Source: Mytilus californianus
Lineage: Eukaryota > Mollusca > Bivalvia > Mytilida > Mytilidae
Reading direction: 5' to 3'
DNA length: 64,000 bases
NCBI RefSeq assembly: GCF_021869535.1
Contig: NW_026262723.1
Coordinates: 85,190,324-85,254,323, forward strand
A program made the translations under genes and the position numbers. Positions within the stretch are counted from its first letter, which is position 1; each line of letters starts with the position of its first letter. The notes beneath the pieces were generated by a model. That model did not search any database and was not told the DNA's origin. It saw only the letters and a list, made by a program, of their open reading frames with translations. Shown piece after piece: positions 25,080-36,109 of the stretch.

Positions 25080-26689
25080 GATAAGTCTAGTTCTTTCATT
25101 AAATCAAAGTACTGAAGAACTGAACATCGGATGACCGCAAGTTCTGGTGGATGGTCTCAGAAAAAAAATCATATCTCTATACCTGAAAGTAAGGTTAAGG
25201 TACATGGATATATTTTTTTCTGAGACAAGTTCCTGTGTGGATGATGAATAAATAACAGGGAATTTAACCTCACCGTAATAATTATTATATTTTAGTGATA
25301 TAATCATTTGTTATCAGTATAATCTGGTTTGTTGTTAACAGTTATATATTATATTAATATTTGTAAATCAGTTATATATATAGCAGATTATCTCTCGAGA
25401 TATTCTTCCGCATGCGTTAACACAAATTTTCGGTATTGATGATTTGTTACTGATATATATATTTCTCACGACAAAATATTTTCATATCATTTATCTATGT
25501 TCTTAAAAATATTTTCATGAGTATTCATTGAAGAAATGAATTTATAACAAGCGATAAGGAATGTTAATTTGCCACTCGATAATATCCGCGTATTTATACG
25601 AAATACGTTCGGTTATCAGTCCAAAGCGCAAGGAAATTTCTGCGGCAACATAACACCGGTATGACCGCTCAAGGTCACATCCGATGTAAAAATCAATACT
25701 AAAAAATCATGTAGTAATATTTTTTACATGTAGCTTTTTATTACAAATATATGCATCATATAATAAACCCTCCTTTGAGTTCTCTAACATATAAGCATAT
25801 TTGAGCATTGTCAATAAAACTAGCAATTTAAGAAGTATAAGAAATTTCTTTATGAGGAAATATATACAAATGGTGCACCTTAAATAGTATTATGGACAAA
25901 GAGAGATAATCCAATTTCAATATAATTTCTTAATATGTTTATTTCCTTTGATACGTCTAATGGTTTAAGTTCAAAATGCAAAATATCATTCTGTATCCCC
26001 TCGGTGCTCACAGGCTTGATGGTTGATATAACATATTAACAGAACCAGTCATAATACATATTTAAAACTTCATATCAGTGTTAGAGATATTCATTAAACA
26101 TTTAAAACTGCATATTCAAAAGTGTTAGAACGATAAGGTATTTAAAAGAGAAGATAGTCGATGAAAGTTTATGATTTAAAATGCATTGAACGAAAACAAA
26201 ATGAGGAGAAGAATAAGTTGTTAGAACGATTTCATAGTATTGAAGTATGCGCTTAATCCTCAAGTTTTCGCTGAAGGGGAAAGGAGCCTTATCAATTATT
26301 TGACATGGTGGGTTTTTGAATGAGTGCCGAGGAATATATTTCTGAATATTTTTATGGATGTTTTTGAAGTGACCAATAAGGGGTATTAAGCCACATTATT
26401 TCAAACTTCATATTGATCTAGAGTGTATAAGGTATATGTTCTATTTTAATCACGAGTACTGCACTTGTCAGGATAATATTTCATATGACAAAATGCCAAA
26501 TACGTTCACAAATAATTCTATTTGTATGTAGTTTCTGTTTTGTCCACAACATGTTCTTGTTAACCATAATCAATGTTCCGTGGCAGTAGGTTTTGCAAAT
26601 CTTCTTTGACAGAGAAAGGACAAAAGAGGAGTGTTATAAATATTCTATATATCGTTTTTAACAGTATTTTATTTAAATTCATGTTGAAT
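25080..26689. other. Intergenic AT-rich sequence
   Basis: No gene or repeat recognised. The reading frames are short. Confidence 0.4.
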
Positions 26690-27180
26690 TCACACCGGGC
26701 GGGCGGACGGCGACTGCCAACAAATTCCGTTCAATAACTTATGAACCGTTCAATCAATGCTTTTCAAATTTTGATATAATGTTACTAATGAAAAAATCGA
26801 AGTCAAGTTCGATACTTGACAATTGTTACTTGTGCCATTCAGGAGTTATAGGCCTTGGTTGATTGAAAAATGGCACTATGTCGTTTCCGTGCTATAACTT
26901 TGAATCTTTCAACCAATGCTTCTCAAATGTTTAAAACACGATGTTGATGCTGGCAAAATGGAGGTCCAGTTTGATATTGACGCTTTAAGCTTTTACTGTT
27001 CATGAGTTATGGTCCCTGATAGATTGATAAAATTGCACTTTTTGTTGTTTCCATCCAATAACTTATGAATTGCTCAACCATTTGTTTTCAAATTTTTTAT
27101 GTGTTTGCACTCTTAACAAAATTGATGTCTAAGTTCGATATTGACGATATTCACTTTTGCCGTTGAGGAGTTTATATGGT
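26690..27180 (+). repeat. Family E module array, both ends missing
   Basis: A GGGCGGGCGGACGGCG tract is followed by three units of about 165 bp (GTGCAATAACTT-like start, CAACCAATGCTT, AAGTTCGATATTGACGAT, CAGGAGTTAT). No E hairpin or 3' terminus can be seen. Confidence 0.6.
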
Positions 27181-28985
27181 CATCTTATTATTTTCATGCT
27201 CACACGTTACAATATGATAGAATACAACGTCATTATTCGAAACATATGGTCAGTGATTTATGTTGGTGCAAAAGAATTTGAAGACGCATCCTCGAAATTA
27301 ACATTGGATAAATCTAAGACGCACAATATAAAAAAACAGTAGGTTTGTGGCAAAGATCGAACAAAGTGCAATCGAATCCCTATTGTCACTGACTGATTAG
27401 CAATATTAAGCTATATTTCAGGTCTCTTTTTTACCTGTGGTTGTGAGTACAAACAACATAGTGCAGTGAGGTTAACATTCTTACAACAATATTATGCAAA
27501 TTTTTAATAATGATAGTACAGAGCATATGAATTTTACCTCGTTAAGCAACCAACAATCAATCAATGAATCTTACCTCGATACAAAATATTGCCTGATTGC
27601 GTATATTTGCTTAATACATTACATTATGTTGGTTTTAAAATTCACAATGCAAAATGAAAGCAATCTACTTCTTTGTTCACAATCACTTCGATTTAGCTCA
27701 CTCTGATATTTCTATTTTTAAAATTTATGAACATTTCTAGCTTTGTCCTTTCACAAATAATTGATAATCTTTTTCAGCCTTTGTCGGTCGATTAGACAAT
27801 AATTCTAAGAACTACTGGTATAAATGCTTAAACAAAATAAGATACAAATTATGAGATTTCTCCGTGAACTGAGCATGCTTAAAATATTTAACTCTGGACC
27901 TTACGCAATCAACAGTTCAACTATCAAGTCTAAGAAAAACAGAATAGCGACCCAATTAAAAAAAGCTATCGCATTTTACTGCTTAGATAACCAAACACAA
28001 AGGAGGGGTATACATTTTCTGTTACACGTTAGAGTACTCTTTTAACACTCCCGAGCTTGGCAAAAGTATCGTGTCTACCCCTAAAATATTAGCAATTGTT
28101 AAACATCAGCGCATGATGCTCTAACCCTCGTACATGACTTGAAATAAAAGCAGTATGATATATAGACATTTCGGCCCTAGCCACTGAAAATAAAAAAAAT
28201 CAGAAATGAGCCTAAAGAACATGAACTCCTTTAAAATAAACCAAAGCATGAATGAAGATGACGAAGTCGAGATATTTATCTTTCAAAAATTCTAGATGGA
28301 ATGGTGGATTAAAATAACGATGTCAATAGGCATTTTTTTGCGTCTTATCTGCAGTTCTTGCCCTTTCTCGGAATTATCACACATCTTTATAATTATATTA
28401 ATTCAGTGTAGTTGGGAGAGAATTCTACCGAAGAAGAAGTCTACCTGAGCACAGTCACCTATTACAAGAACATTTAAAGGCATATTTATCATTTCAAACA
28501 TGTCCAGTTTTGGTGCCACACTGGAAAAATTAGGCATGTTTACTTTTAATAATAACTGGATTTCTGATCTCCATTTTTTTTTCATACGATATTTGTATTA
28601 GTCTAAAGAGACTATTCCTGGTTTCATTCGAAAAAAAAGGTAATATTTTGAAAATTAAATTCATGGTCTCGATAACTAAAAACATAATATACGACTTAAA
28701 TTACATAATCTATTTTAAGTACACCGAAATCACATACATATATATATATAAATTTAGAAGCTTGTAAATCTCCTTGTCAAAAGTACGCATTCAATGAGTG
28801 TGAGTGACGGTTGATTTGTTATTTCCAACACGAATTGAGTCGTTTTGCATAAAACGAAAGTAAGCTCACCGCGCAATGCTGTATGTATAATTTTCTTTAA
28901 AAACCATCTCTGAAAAAGCACTTATCCAGTGGAGCCATACAAGGTCACATCCATCCTGTCAGTGTTTATCCTTGATGGGATTTTT
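27181..28985. other. Intergenic sequence
   Basis: Small frames (up to 73 codons) without protein-like composition, and an (AT)n stretch at about 28735-28752. Nothing is supported. Confidence 0.4.
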
Positions 28986-29175
28986 TGTCCCTCCTGCGAC
29001 GAAAATCTCTGAATGCGATACATAGGAATTTCGGTGGGCAGAATACCTGATCATACCTTGATGCTTCATACCTTGTATGCAGATACCTTATATTATGAAA
29101 TTTCCATCTGTCACATTTCCATTGTCCTTGACGTCATGTTCATGGTTCAGTGACTGCTTGGAAAAATATTATATA

Positions 29176-30822
29176 CAGTACGCCAAAAGTTAAGCACCAC
29201 CTATCTTTGTTGCATCGAAATTTTTTTTCATTTAAAAAAACCAGTTAATCCTCGAAAAAGAGAAGATATTCATGTAGCAATTTTGCTAACATATGCCATA
29301 AACAAACCATAAACTTAAGTTTGATCACTGATGCAGGTTCTATGCATTTGAATTTTGCGTTCATAGAAATAGTGAAAATTACACAAATCAGAAACGGAAT
29401 TTAAGTTTTACTTTGATTTTATTTTTTTACAACACTTAATCACCCAAAATCATTAAAGTCTCTACAACAAATCTTTGGTTTGTTCGGCAAATTTACTGTC
29501 GATATTTTACTCAATAGGATGTGTAACCACCTCTCTTCCGGTACAGTTCCATAACACGGCGTCTCATACTCTGTACAAGCCTTCTGAACTTTAGTTTAGC
29601 AAATTTATTCCATTCATCAACAATTGCCCCTCTTAAATCGCCAAGATTTTGCAAAGGTGGATCTCTGCGATTGAGATTTCTGCCAATGGCATCCCAGACA
29701 TGTTCGATAGGGTTCAGGTCTGGAGACATGGAAGGCCAAAAGATAGTGTCAATGGCTTCTTCAACTTGATCTTTGTAATCGGTTACAATCCTTGTCCTGT
29801 GTGTTCTAGCGTTGTCATCCATGTACGAGGGTCTTGACGCAAGTTGGGGATTCTCAAAATGAGGGACTACAATGTTTCTAAGCACCAAATCCCTGTATGT
29901 CTGTCTGTTCATGTTACCCTGCAAAATATGCATACCCAGCTTACAACAGTATAAGAAGAAACCCCATACTCTAACACCATCTTCAACGATTGCTGTCGTT
30001 GGGCAATTGTTGCTTTGGTGATAGGCAGTTTTATTTCCCCGCCAAACTCGTATTCTGCCGTCTATTGGTCGTAACAGAAACCAACTCTCATCTGACCAAT
30101 GAATATTTTGCCAGGTTCTCAAGTTTCATCGTCGATGGTCATTAGCCCTTTGAAACCTGATTATACGGTGCCTGGCTGTTAGGGCGCGTCTTTTGACAAC
30201 ACAACGTGATCTTAGGTAGCCTCTATGAAGTCGACAGACCAATGTTCGAACTCTAACACGACCACCTGGAGGCCAGTGGTGTCTAAGCTATGGGGGCAGG
30301 AGTAAATGGGTTGGCTTTAGCACGACCAATAAGTAGTCTGTCATCACGATAGGTAGTTAAACAGGGTCTTCCGGACCTTGGTCTATCATTTACAGTTCCT
30401 ACATGTCAATATGACGTTGTAAAAATCTGAGAATGACGGTGCGATTAACATTGAAATGGTTACCAATGCTCCTTGTGCTCAAACCGGCATTTGACATGTC
30501 AATTGCTTGTCAACGTTCAGTCACAGATAACTTACCGCTTGCCATATTTCACAGTGACTTGGTGAAGGTCAAATTTCACCTGTACGCGGGACAGTAGGAA
30601 GGTGATTTAAAGGAATCGAAACAGTGTATTTGTAAAAGTGCAGATGACCTTTAATAAAAGGTTGCTTGGCGGGTATATCGGAGTTTAATTTTTTTGGTCG
30701 TAATGAATTTTCTTGGTGTATGCTATATGCAATTCATAACACCGAACATAAGAATTTTTTTCGCAATAGTCGAAAAAATATTGACAGTTATATTTAGGTG
30801 GTGCTTAACTTTTGGCGGTCTG
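29176..30822 (-). mobile_element. Tc1/mariner-superfamily transposon, 1647 bp, TA target duplication
   Basis: Imperfect terminal inverted repeats of about 27 bp (CAGTACGCCAAAAGTTAAGC.. and its counterpart CAGACCGCCAAAAGTTAAGC..) bound the element. TA lies on both sides (29174-29175 and 30823-30824), as expected for this superfamily. It sits inside a family G module. Its transposase gene is broken, so the copy is dead on its own, though the inverted repeats look well preserved. Confidence 0.9.
29511..30545 (-). pseudogene. Tc1/mariner transposase pseudogene, DD36E spacing
   Basis: The 3' 203 codons (30122-29511) are intact and form the DDE endonuclease. WSDES supplies D11, YMDDNARTH supplies D103 and SPDLNPIEHVWD supplies E140, leaving 36 residues between the last two acidic residues. 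Upstream, from an ATG at 30545, the helix-turn-helix part is recognisable (ending near FLQRHIDM). It is interrupted by a TGA soon after the start, a frameshift near 30402, more stops, a second frameshift in the GRVRVRTLVCRL region and a TGA close to 30125. The reconstructed span of about 344 codons is the usual Tc1-like length. In this family the enzyme cuts and pastes the element at TA sites. DD36E is the spacing reported for the Incomer lineage, and I infer membership from this count only. Confidence 0.85.
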
Positions 30823-31061
30823 TATAGTTTTTTTGCCATGTATATATTTGGTATATGGGTACCTTGCAAGGTATACATGTCCGTCAGACAGGTTTGACCT
30901 GACCTCGACCTCATTTCATGGATGAGTGATCAAGGTTCTGTTTTCGTGGTCAAGTCCTGATCTCAGATACAGTAAGCAATAGGTCAACTATCTTTGTTGT
31001 GGAATGATTGTAAGAGGTACATGTCCGACTGGCGGGGTTATCTGACCTTGACCTCATTTTT

Positions 31062-32304
31062 AACCGGATTTTCGCATGAAAAATCGGTTATTGATTTGGG
31101 GATGTAAGGCGGGCGGGCGGTGTCCGTTCATTAACAATCAAATTTTTATACGTTGTTTCCTGTGACTAAATGAAGGTCAAGTTCAATTTTCACGATTTTA
31201 GCTCTTCTCGTTTTTGAGTTTTCGACTTTTTAGAAGTCCAAATATATACTTATTATATGATTGAGTTATTTCCCTTTGAACAGAAATTGTGATTTGCAAA
31301 TATCATTGATAGATAAGTTGCAGATCTATAAAAGTTTGTGACAATGAAAGAAAAAATATTGGGAACTATTAATTATATATATAAAGTTTGATTACACTAA
31401 GTGTTTTTAAATAATGTTCACCTGTTAATAGATAACAAAACATCTGGTAAATATCTTATCACTCAATTATTATTGGAGTGACAGATTTATTTGAAAATTT
31501 TCTGTTTCCTAGGTGTTGATGATAAAATCTGTAGGACAGTACAAATAACGTTTGGAATTTACTGTTCATTATTAGACACTGTGAAAATAATTACAGACAA
31601 GTTTTATAGATATTTAATAGATACTGTATTAATGATAAATGACATTTTGGATTTTTTTTCATCTTTTCTTTTGTAAATTGTTTGAAGAATTTTGTGGTTT
31701 GTTTGTTTGTTATTCTGTATAAACTTATTTTCTGAATGCTATATAAATATATTTTTTGATGAAGCAAACTCCTTTAGAAACTAATCTTAGTTTGTCTATT
31801 AATAAAGATATATTTAGATTTCTGATTTTGGGCCCAGTTTTCAAGTTGGTCCAAATCGGGGTCCAAAATTATACTGTGTTTGATTTCAACATAAATTGAA
31901 TATATATATAGGATTCTTTGAAAAGCTGAATCTAAACCTGTATTTATTTTCATTATTAATTAGAAAATACCCCATTGAGGTCCAAAGGGTCCTAAATTAA
32001 ACTTTTGTTTGATTTCATCAACAATTCAAAAATTGAATTCTTGGGGTTCTTTGATATGCTAATGATAACAATGCTATTAGATTTTGGATATTGGACCATA
32101 ATAGGTAAATTTCCGATTTCAAATTTTTCAGTTCTTTGACCACATTCATTTTGTGTCACAAACCTATATTGTGTCAAATATTCAATCACAATCCAAATTC
32201 AGAGCTGTTTTAAGCTTAAATGTTGTGTCCATACTTGCTCAACTGTTCAGGGTTCGACCTCTGTAGGAAAATCCGGTGTGCTGTCACTCTGACGGCCTCT
32301 TGTT
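31062..32304 (+). mobile_element. Family E element, chimeric internal sequence
   Basis: The 5' hairpin AACCGGATTTT..GAAAAATCGGTT (31062-31089) is followed by a GGCGGGCGGGCGG tract. The right end has GAAAATCCGGT (32267-32277), an exact inverse of the 5' start, then the hairpin CTGTCA-CTC-TGACGG (32281-32295) and CCTCTTGTT. The interior is not only E. Segments 31305-31385 and 31671-31790 match family D at 53795-53885 and 53629-53740. Segment 31800-32260 is family A 130-bp unit and A tail. It is inserted at CCTCATTTT/ATGG of a G module. Confidence 0.85.
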
Positions 32305-32565
32305 ATGGTTTATTTGACAATGTTTAGTTTTTGTGGATCTGTCTATTTTTCAAATACTATAAGTAATAGAGCCATTAGTTTATGGAATGATTGTAAGGTG
32401 TACATGTCTTTCTGGCAGGTGTCCTTTGACCTTGACCTCATTTTCAATGTCCATTGGTCAATGCTAAGTTTTTCATGGTTTTGTTAGTTTATCATATACT
32501 ATAAGCAATATGTCATTTATTGTAAGGAATGCTTGTAAGGTGTACATGTCTGTCTGGCAGGGTAC

Positions 32566-33014
32566 ATATGGGGCAAGAATACGTTAAACTTTAGGAGTGG
32601 GACTATTAAAGTTTGTGCATTTACATATATGTAACTCCATTTAGGGGGCCACCCCTTAAATTCGCCACTGACATTTACAAATTAACACACTACATCCCTT
32701 AAATTCGCCACTGAAATTTACAAATTAACACAGTACATAATATGTCTCAAGAATAATAAAAATACAAGACATAAAATACATGTGTACATATCGTGAAGTT
32801 CGAATCCGCTCTCCTCAGTACCCATGATTTTTAATGAATCATGAACTGCATACTGCATTACTGACGGACATGAAAGACATACTACCAATTTATCAAAGTT
32901 ATCCATATCATCTATATTTTAATAGGATTTTTTACTTCCTGTTGAATATTCCTTCATTCTTGCATTATGTCATTTCGCTTCTTTAAATCATAAAATATTC
33001 AAAAGAGTGGTTTT
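32566..33014. other. Intergenic sequence with a short duplicated segment
   Basis: CCCTTAAATTCGCCACTGA and ATTTACAAATTAACACA occur twice in tandem at about 32654-32732. Otherwise nothing is recognised. Confidence 0.45.
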
Positions 33015-35322
33015 TATACGACCGCAAAAAAATTTTTGTGGTCGTATATTGGTATGACGTTGGCGTCGTCGTCGTCGTCGTCGTCGTCCGGCGTCGTCGT
33101 CGTCGTCGTCGTCGTCGTCCGGCGTCGTCGTCCGAATACACATTAGTTTTCGCACTCTAACTTTAGTTTAAGTGAATGGATCTCATTGAAATTTTACCAT
33201 AAGGTTCAATACCACAAAAGGAAGGTGGGGATTGATTTTGATGGTTATGGTACTAACAGTTAAGGAATTAGGGGCCAAAAGGGGCCAAAAATAAGCATTT
33301 TTGTAACTTCCAGACATAACTTGTGTGTAAGTGTATGGATCTCTCTGACATTGTACCACAAGGTTCCATATCACAAAGGGAATGCTGGGATTGATATTGG
33401 GGGTAATTGTCTCCAAATTTTAGGAATTAGGGGCCAAAAAGGGGCAAAAAACAAGCATTTTTCTAGTTTCATGACAATAACTTGTTTGTAAGTGTATGGA
33501 TCTTTATGAAATTGTACTACAAGGTTCCATATCACAAAGGGAATACTGGGATTGATTTTTGGGGTAATTTCCTCCAAATATTAGGAATTAGGGGCCAAAA
33601 AGGGGCAAAAAACAAGCATTTTTCTAGTTTCATGACAATAACTTGTTTGTAAGTGTATGGATCTTTATGAAATTGTACTACAAGGTTCCATATCACAAAG
33701 GGAAGGCTGGGATTGATTTTGGGGGTTTTCCCTCAAAATTTTAGTAATTAGGGGCCATAAAAGGGCAAAAAAAACATGCATTTTTCTAGTTTCAGGACAA
33801 TAACTTGTGTGTAAGTGTATGGATCTTTATGAAATTGTACTGCAAGGTTCCATATCACAAAGGGAAAGCTGGAATTGAGTTTGGGGGTAATTGCCCTAAA
33901 CGTTTAGGAATTTGGGGCCAAAAAGGGGCCAAAAAACAAGCATTTTTCTAGTTTCCAGACAATAACTTGTGTTCAAGTGTATGAATCTCTCTGAAATTGT
34001 ACTGCAAGGTACCATACCACAAAGGGAAAGCTGGGATTGAGTTTGGGGGCGATGAATCATAAGGGGGTTCAAAAAATTGGGGGGGGGGGAATTTTTTTGT
34101 TCCTTTTTTTTCTTTAACATTTTCCATTTTAAATTGGTTATTTCTGATTTATATATAAAAGCAAATAATAATGATATGGTTTGAATAGGCATACATGTGA
34201 ACCTCCCGACGGGAGTACAATAATCCCGTTTTCAGGGGTCTCCTCCCGACCTCCCGTTGAAAAAATCCCGTGTATGAAATTTTTCATGAATGAAAAATTT
34301 CTGCCCAACATAACATCTCAGGCATCTGGTGTAACTGACATTACCTGAAGTTATATCTTACCTGTTAATCAATTTACATGCATAATTATATGGCTTCACT
34401 TGTCAGCTTGGGTGTCAAACATACTGGTAAACAACGATTTTTACCTCAGGCTAACTGCCGTTGTGTAACAAAAACTGTGTATTTATTGGGTTACTTCCCT
34501 TGATTTATCCTGTTTTAAGTTACTTTCCTTTTAATAATGAAAATTTTTAAAAGAATATAAATAAAATATAAATTGAACAAATAATCATAAAAGGATGGTT
34601 ATTAAATGATTTTAAATGTCTTAGGACAAATAAAAAAATAATAATTTGAAAATTATTTGAGGATTCTATACTTCCTTTTAAGGCTTAAATTGAAATTTAT
34701 ATAATAACTATGACCCTAACTTTACAGATAGAATGAATTTCTGAGTTTGCAAATAAAAACTATTTGCAAGAGAAAAAATAAAAAAATAAAAACTATTTGC
34801 AGACAGCTAAACAAATGTTCTGGTTGCAATGATTATTTTATAGAATATGAAGTAAAAAATTTAAAGAACATACTGGAAAAAAACAATGTTAGATTGAACA
34901 TGTAGAATATAAAGATGGAGAAACTTTATAAGTACAAGGGTACTATAAACATAATAAATTGGTTGGAAAGTTAAAGAAAACACACTTTAAAAGACCATTT
35001 TTACAGCACACGGTTACATTTACAACAAAATTAATGTCGATTAAAAACCTCCTGATCTGAGTCCTAATCTCCTGACCAAAATTTCCCAATCTCCTGATCT
35101 GAGTTTCACAGTCCATCACATGTATGAATAGGTAAATTGAAAATTTTTAAGTTCTTAGACCACTTTCATTCTGTGTCAGAAACCTATGCTGTGTCAAATA
35201 TTTAATTACAATCCAAATTCAGTGCTGTATCAAGCTTGAATGTTGTGTCCATACTTGCCCCAACTGTTCAGGGTTCGACCTCTGCGGTCGTATCAAGCTG
35301 CGCCCCAGCGGAGCATTTTATT
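33015..35322 (+). mobile_element. Family A element upstream of ATF7IP, interrupted by a 937-bp element
   Basis: It has the 5' hairpin TATACGACC/GGTCGTATA, a long GTC tract with CCGGCGTCG interruptions (about 33063-33131), about six 161-bp modules and a G-run at about 34079-34088. The 35-bp and 130-bp arrays are missing. The sequence jumps from GCAAATAATAATGATATGG to the A tail, with a foreign 937-bp element at the join. The 3' terminus (TGCGGTCGTATC ... GGAGCATTTTATT) ends about 185 bp before the first coding exon of ATF7IP. Confidence 0.8.
34190..35126. mobile_element. Terminal-inverted-repeat element, 937 bp, 6-bp target duplication
   Basis: The ends are exact 11-bp inverted repeats (CATACATGTGA / TCACATGTATG), flanked by AATAGG on both sides (34184-34189 and 35127-35132). 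AATAGG is also the undisturbed sequence of other A tails. Inside, C-rich motifs (CTCCCGACGGGAG, TCCTCCCGACCTCCCG near the left; CTCCTGATCTGAG twice near the right) flank AT-rich sequence. No transposase is encoded and the superfamily is unassigned. Confidence 0.65.
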
Positions 35323-35520
35323 GTGTTCAGGTTATGGTTGTAATTGGCATAATGTCAATAATAAGGAAACATTCGCTGATCAATGGAGTGTTCGAATCGT
35401 CCAATCAAGATTTATTTTATTTGCACGTGATATTGCTGAAGCGTAACGCGTATTTTAACGAAACGCTCGAGAAGAACGTGCCAATTGATATTTCTTCTTT
35501 ATTTACAGGATGTCTAGTTA

Positions 35521-36109
35521 ATGGCCATGCCAGCGTCGGATTCTACATGTGATGCAACTTCACAACCAAAAGATTGTATGCAGGCATTAGACGAAGCTGA
35601 TCCTAACAACGAGTTCAACAGAAATTTTAATCAGAGTTTACTTGGATTAAAGGCACTCAACAGTCAGACAGGTCACGATTTAGACTTTAGTGAATATCTA
35701 AGTCTTAAGATGGAAAAGAAAGATGATGACTTGGTCATACTAGACGACACACCAAAACTCCTACAGAAAAATGGAAACGACCTTGACCTTCTCTCAAGGC
35801 CGAAGAAATTTACAATTAACGATAGTATCAGGAATTCTTTCAAGGATATCATAACAAGTGTCAAAAACGAAAAACTGGTAAAATCCCAAGATAATTCAAA
35901 TGATGCAAACAGTCTTGGAAATCTTCTAGCTCAAACAAAATCTATAGGATTGGAATCACGAAATAAATGTAATATTATCAAGAACAGTATTTCCCAAAAT
36001 GGTATGACAGAGAAACATTTGGGAAATAATTTATTTGAAAACTTAAAAGACATTCAGGGTACACCAGAAACCTCAGACAAAATTCAAAATAATTCAAGCA
36101 TAAAGACCG
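35521..36109 (+). CDS. ATF7IP: ATF7IP coding exon 1
   Basis: It encodes residues 1-196 plus one base of V197 and begins [10 protein letters not shown]. It contains the acidic patch [13 protein letters not shown] and is otherwise polar and probably disordered. The donor is GTACGT at 36110. The exon opens at 35509 after TTTATTTACAG, so the first 12 bases are 5' leader. Confidence 0.8.

Larger units (their letters stand above)
28986..32565 (+). mobile_element. Family G element split by a Tc1/mariner relative and a family E element
   Basis: A diverged 5' end (TTTTTTGTCCCTCCTGCGAC) precedes modules containing CATTGTCCTTGACGTCATG, GACCTCGACCTCATTTCATGG and GTAAGGTGTACATGTCTGTC. These continue at 30823-31061 and 32305-32565. 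The module sequence reads through cleanly if the two inner elements are removed. The 3' end is not present or not recognisable. Confidence 0.6.

Noticed and set aside
29649-29837. Plus-strand frame over the transposase
   Set aside because: Antisense to the DDE domain, which has clear catalytic motifs on the minus strand.
35240-35446. 68-codon frame just before ATF7IP
   Set aside because: It reads through the family A tail and 3' terminus, so it is repeat sequence.
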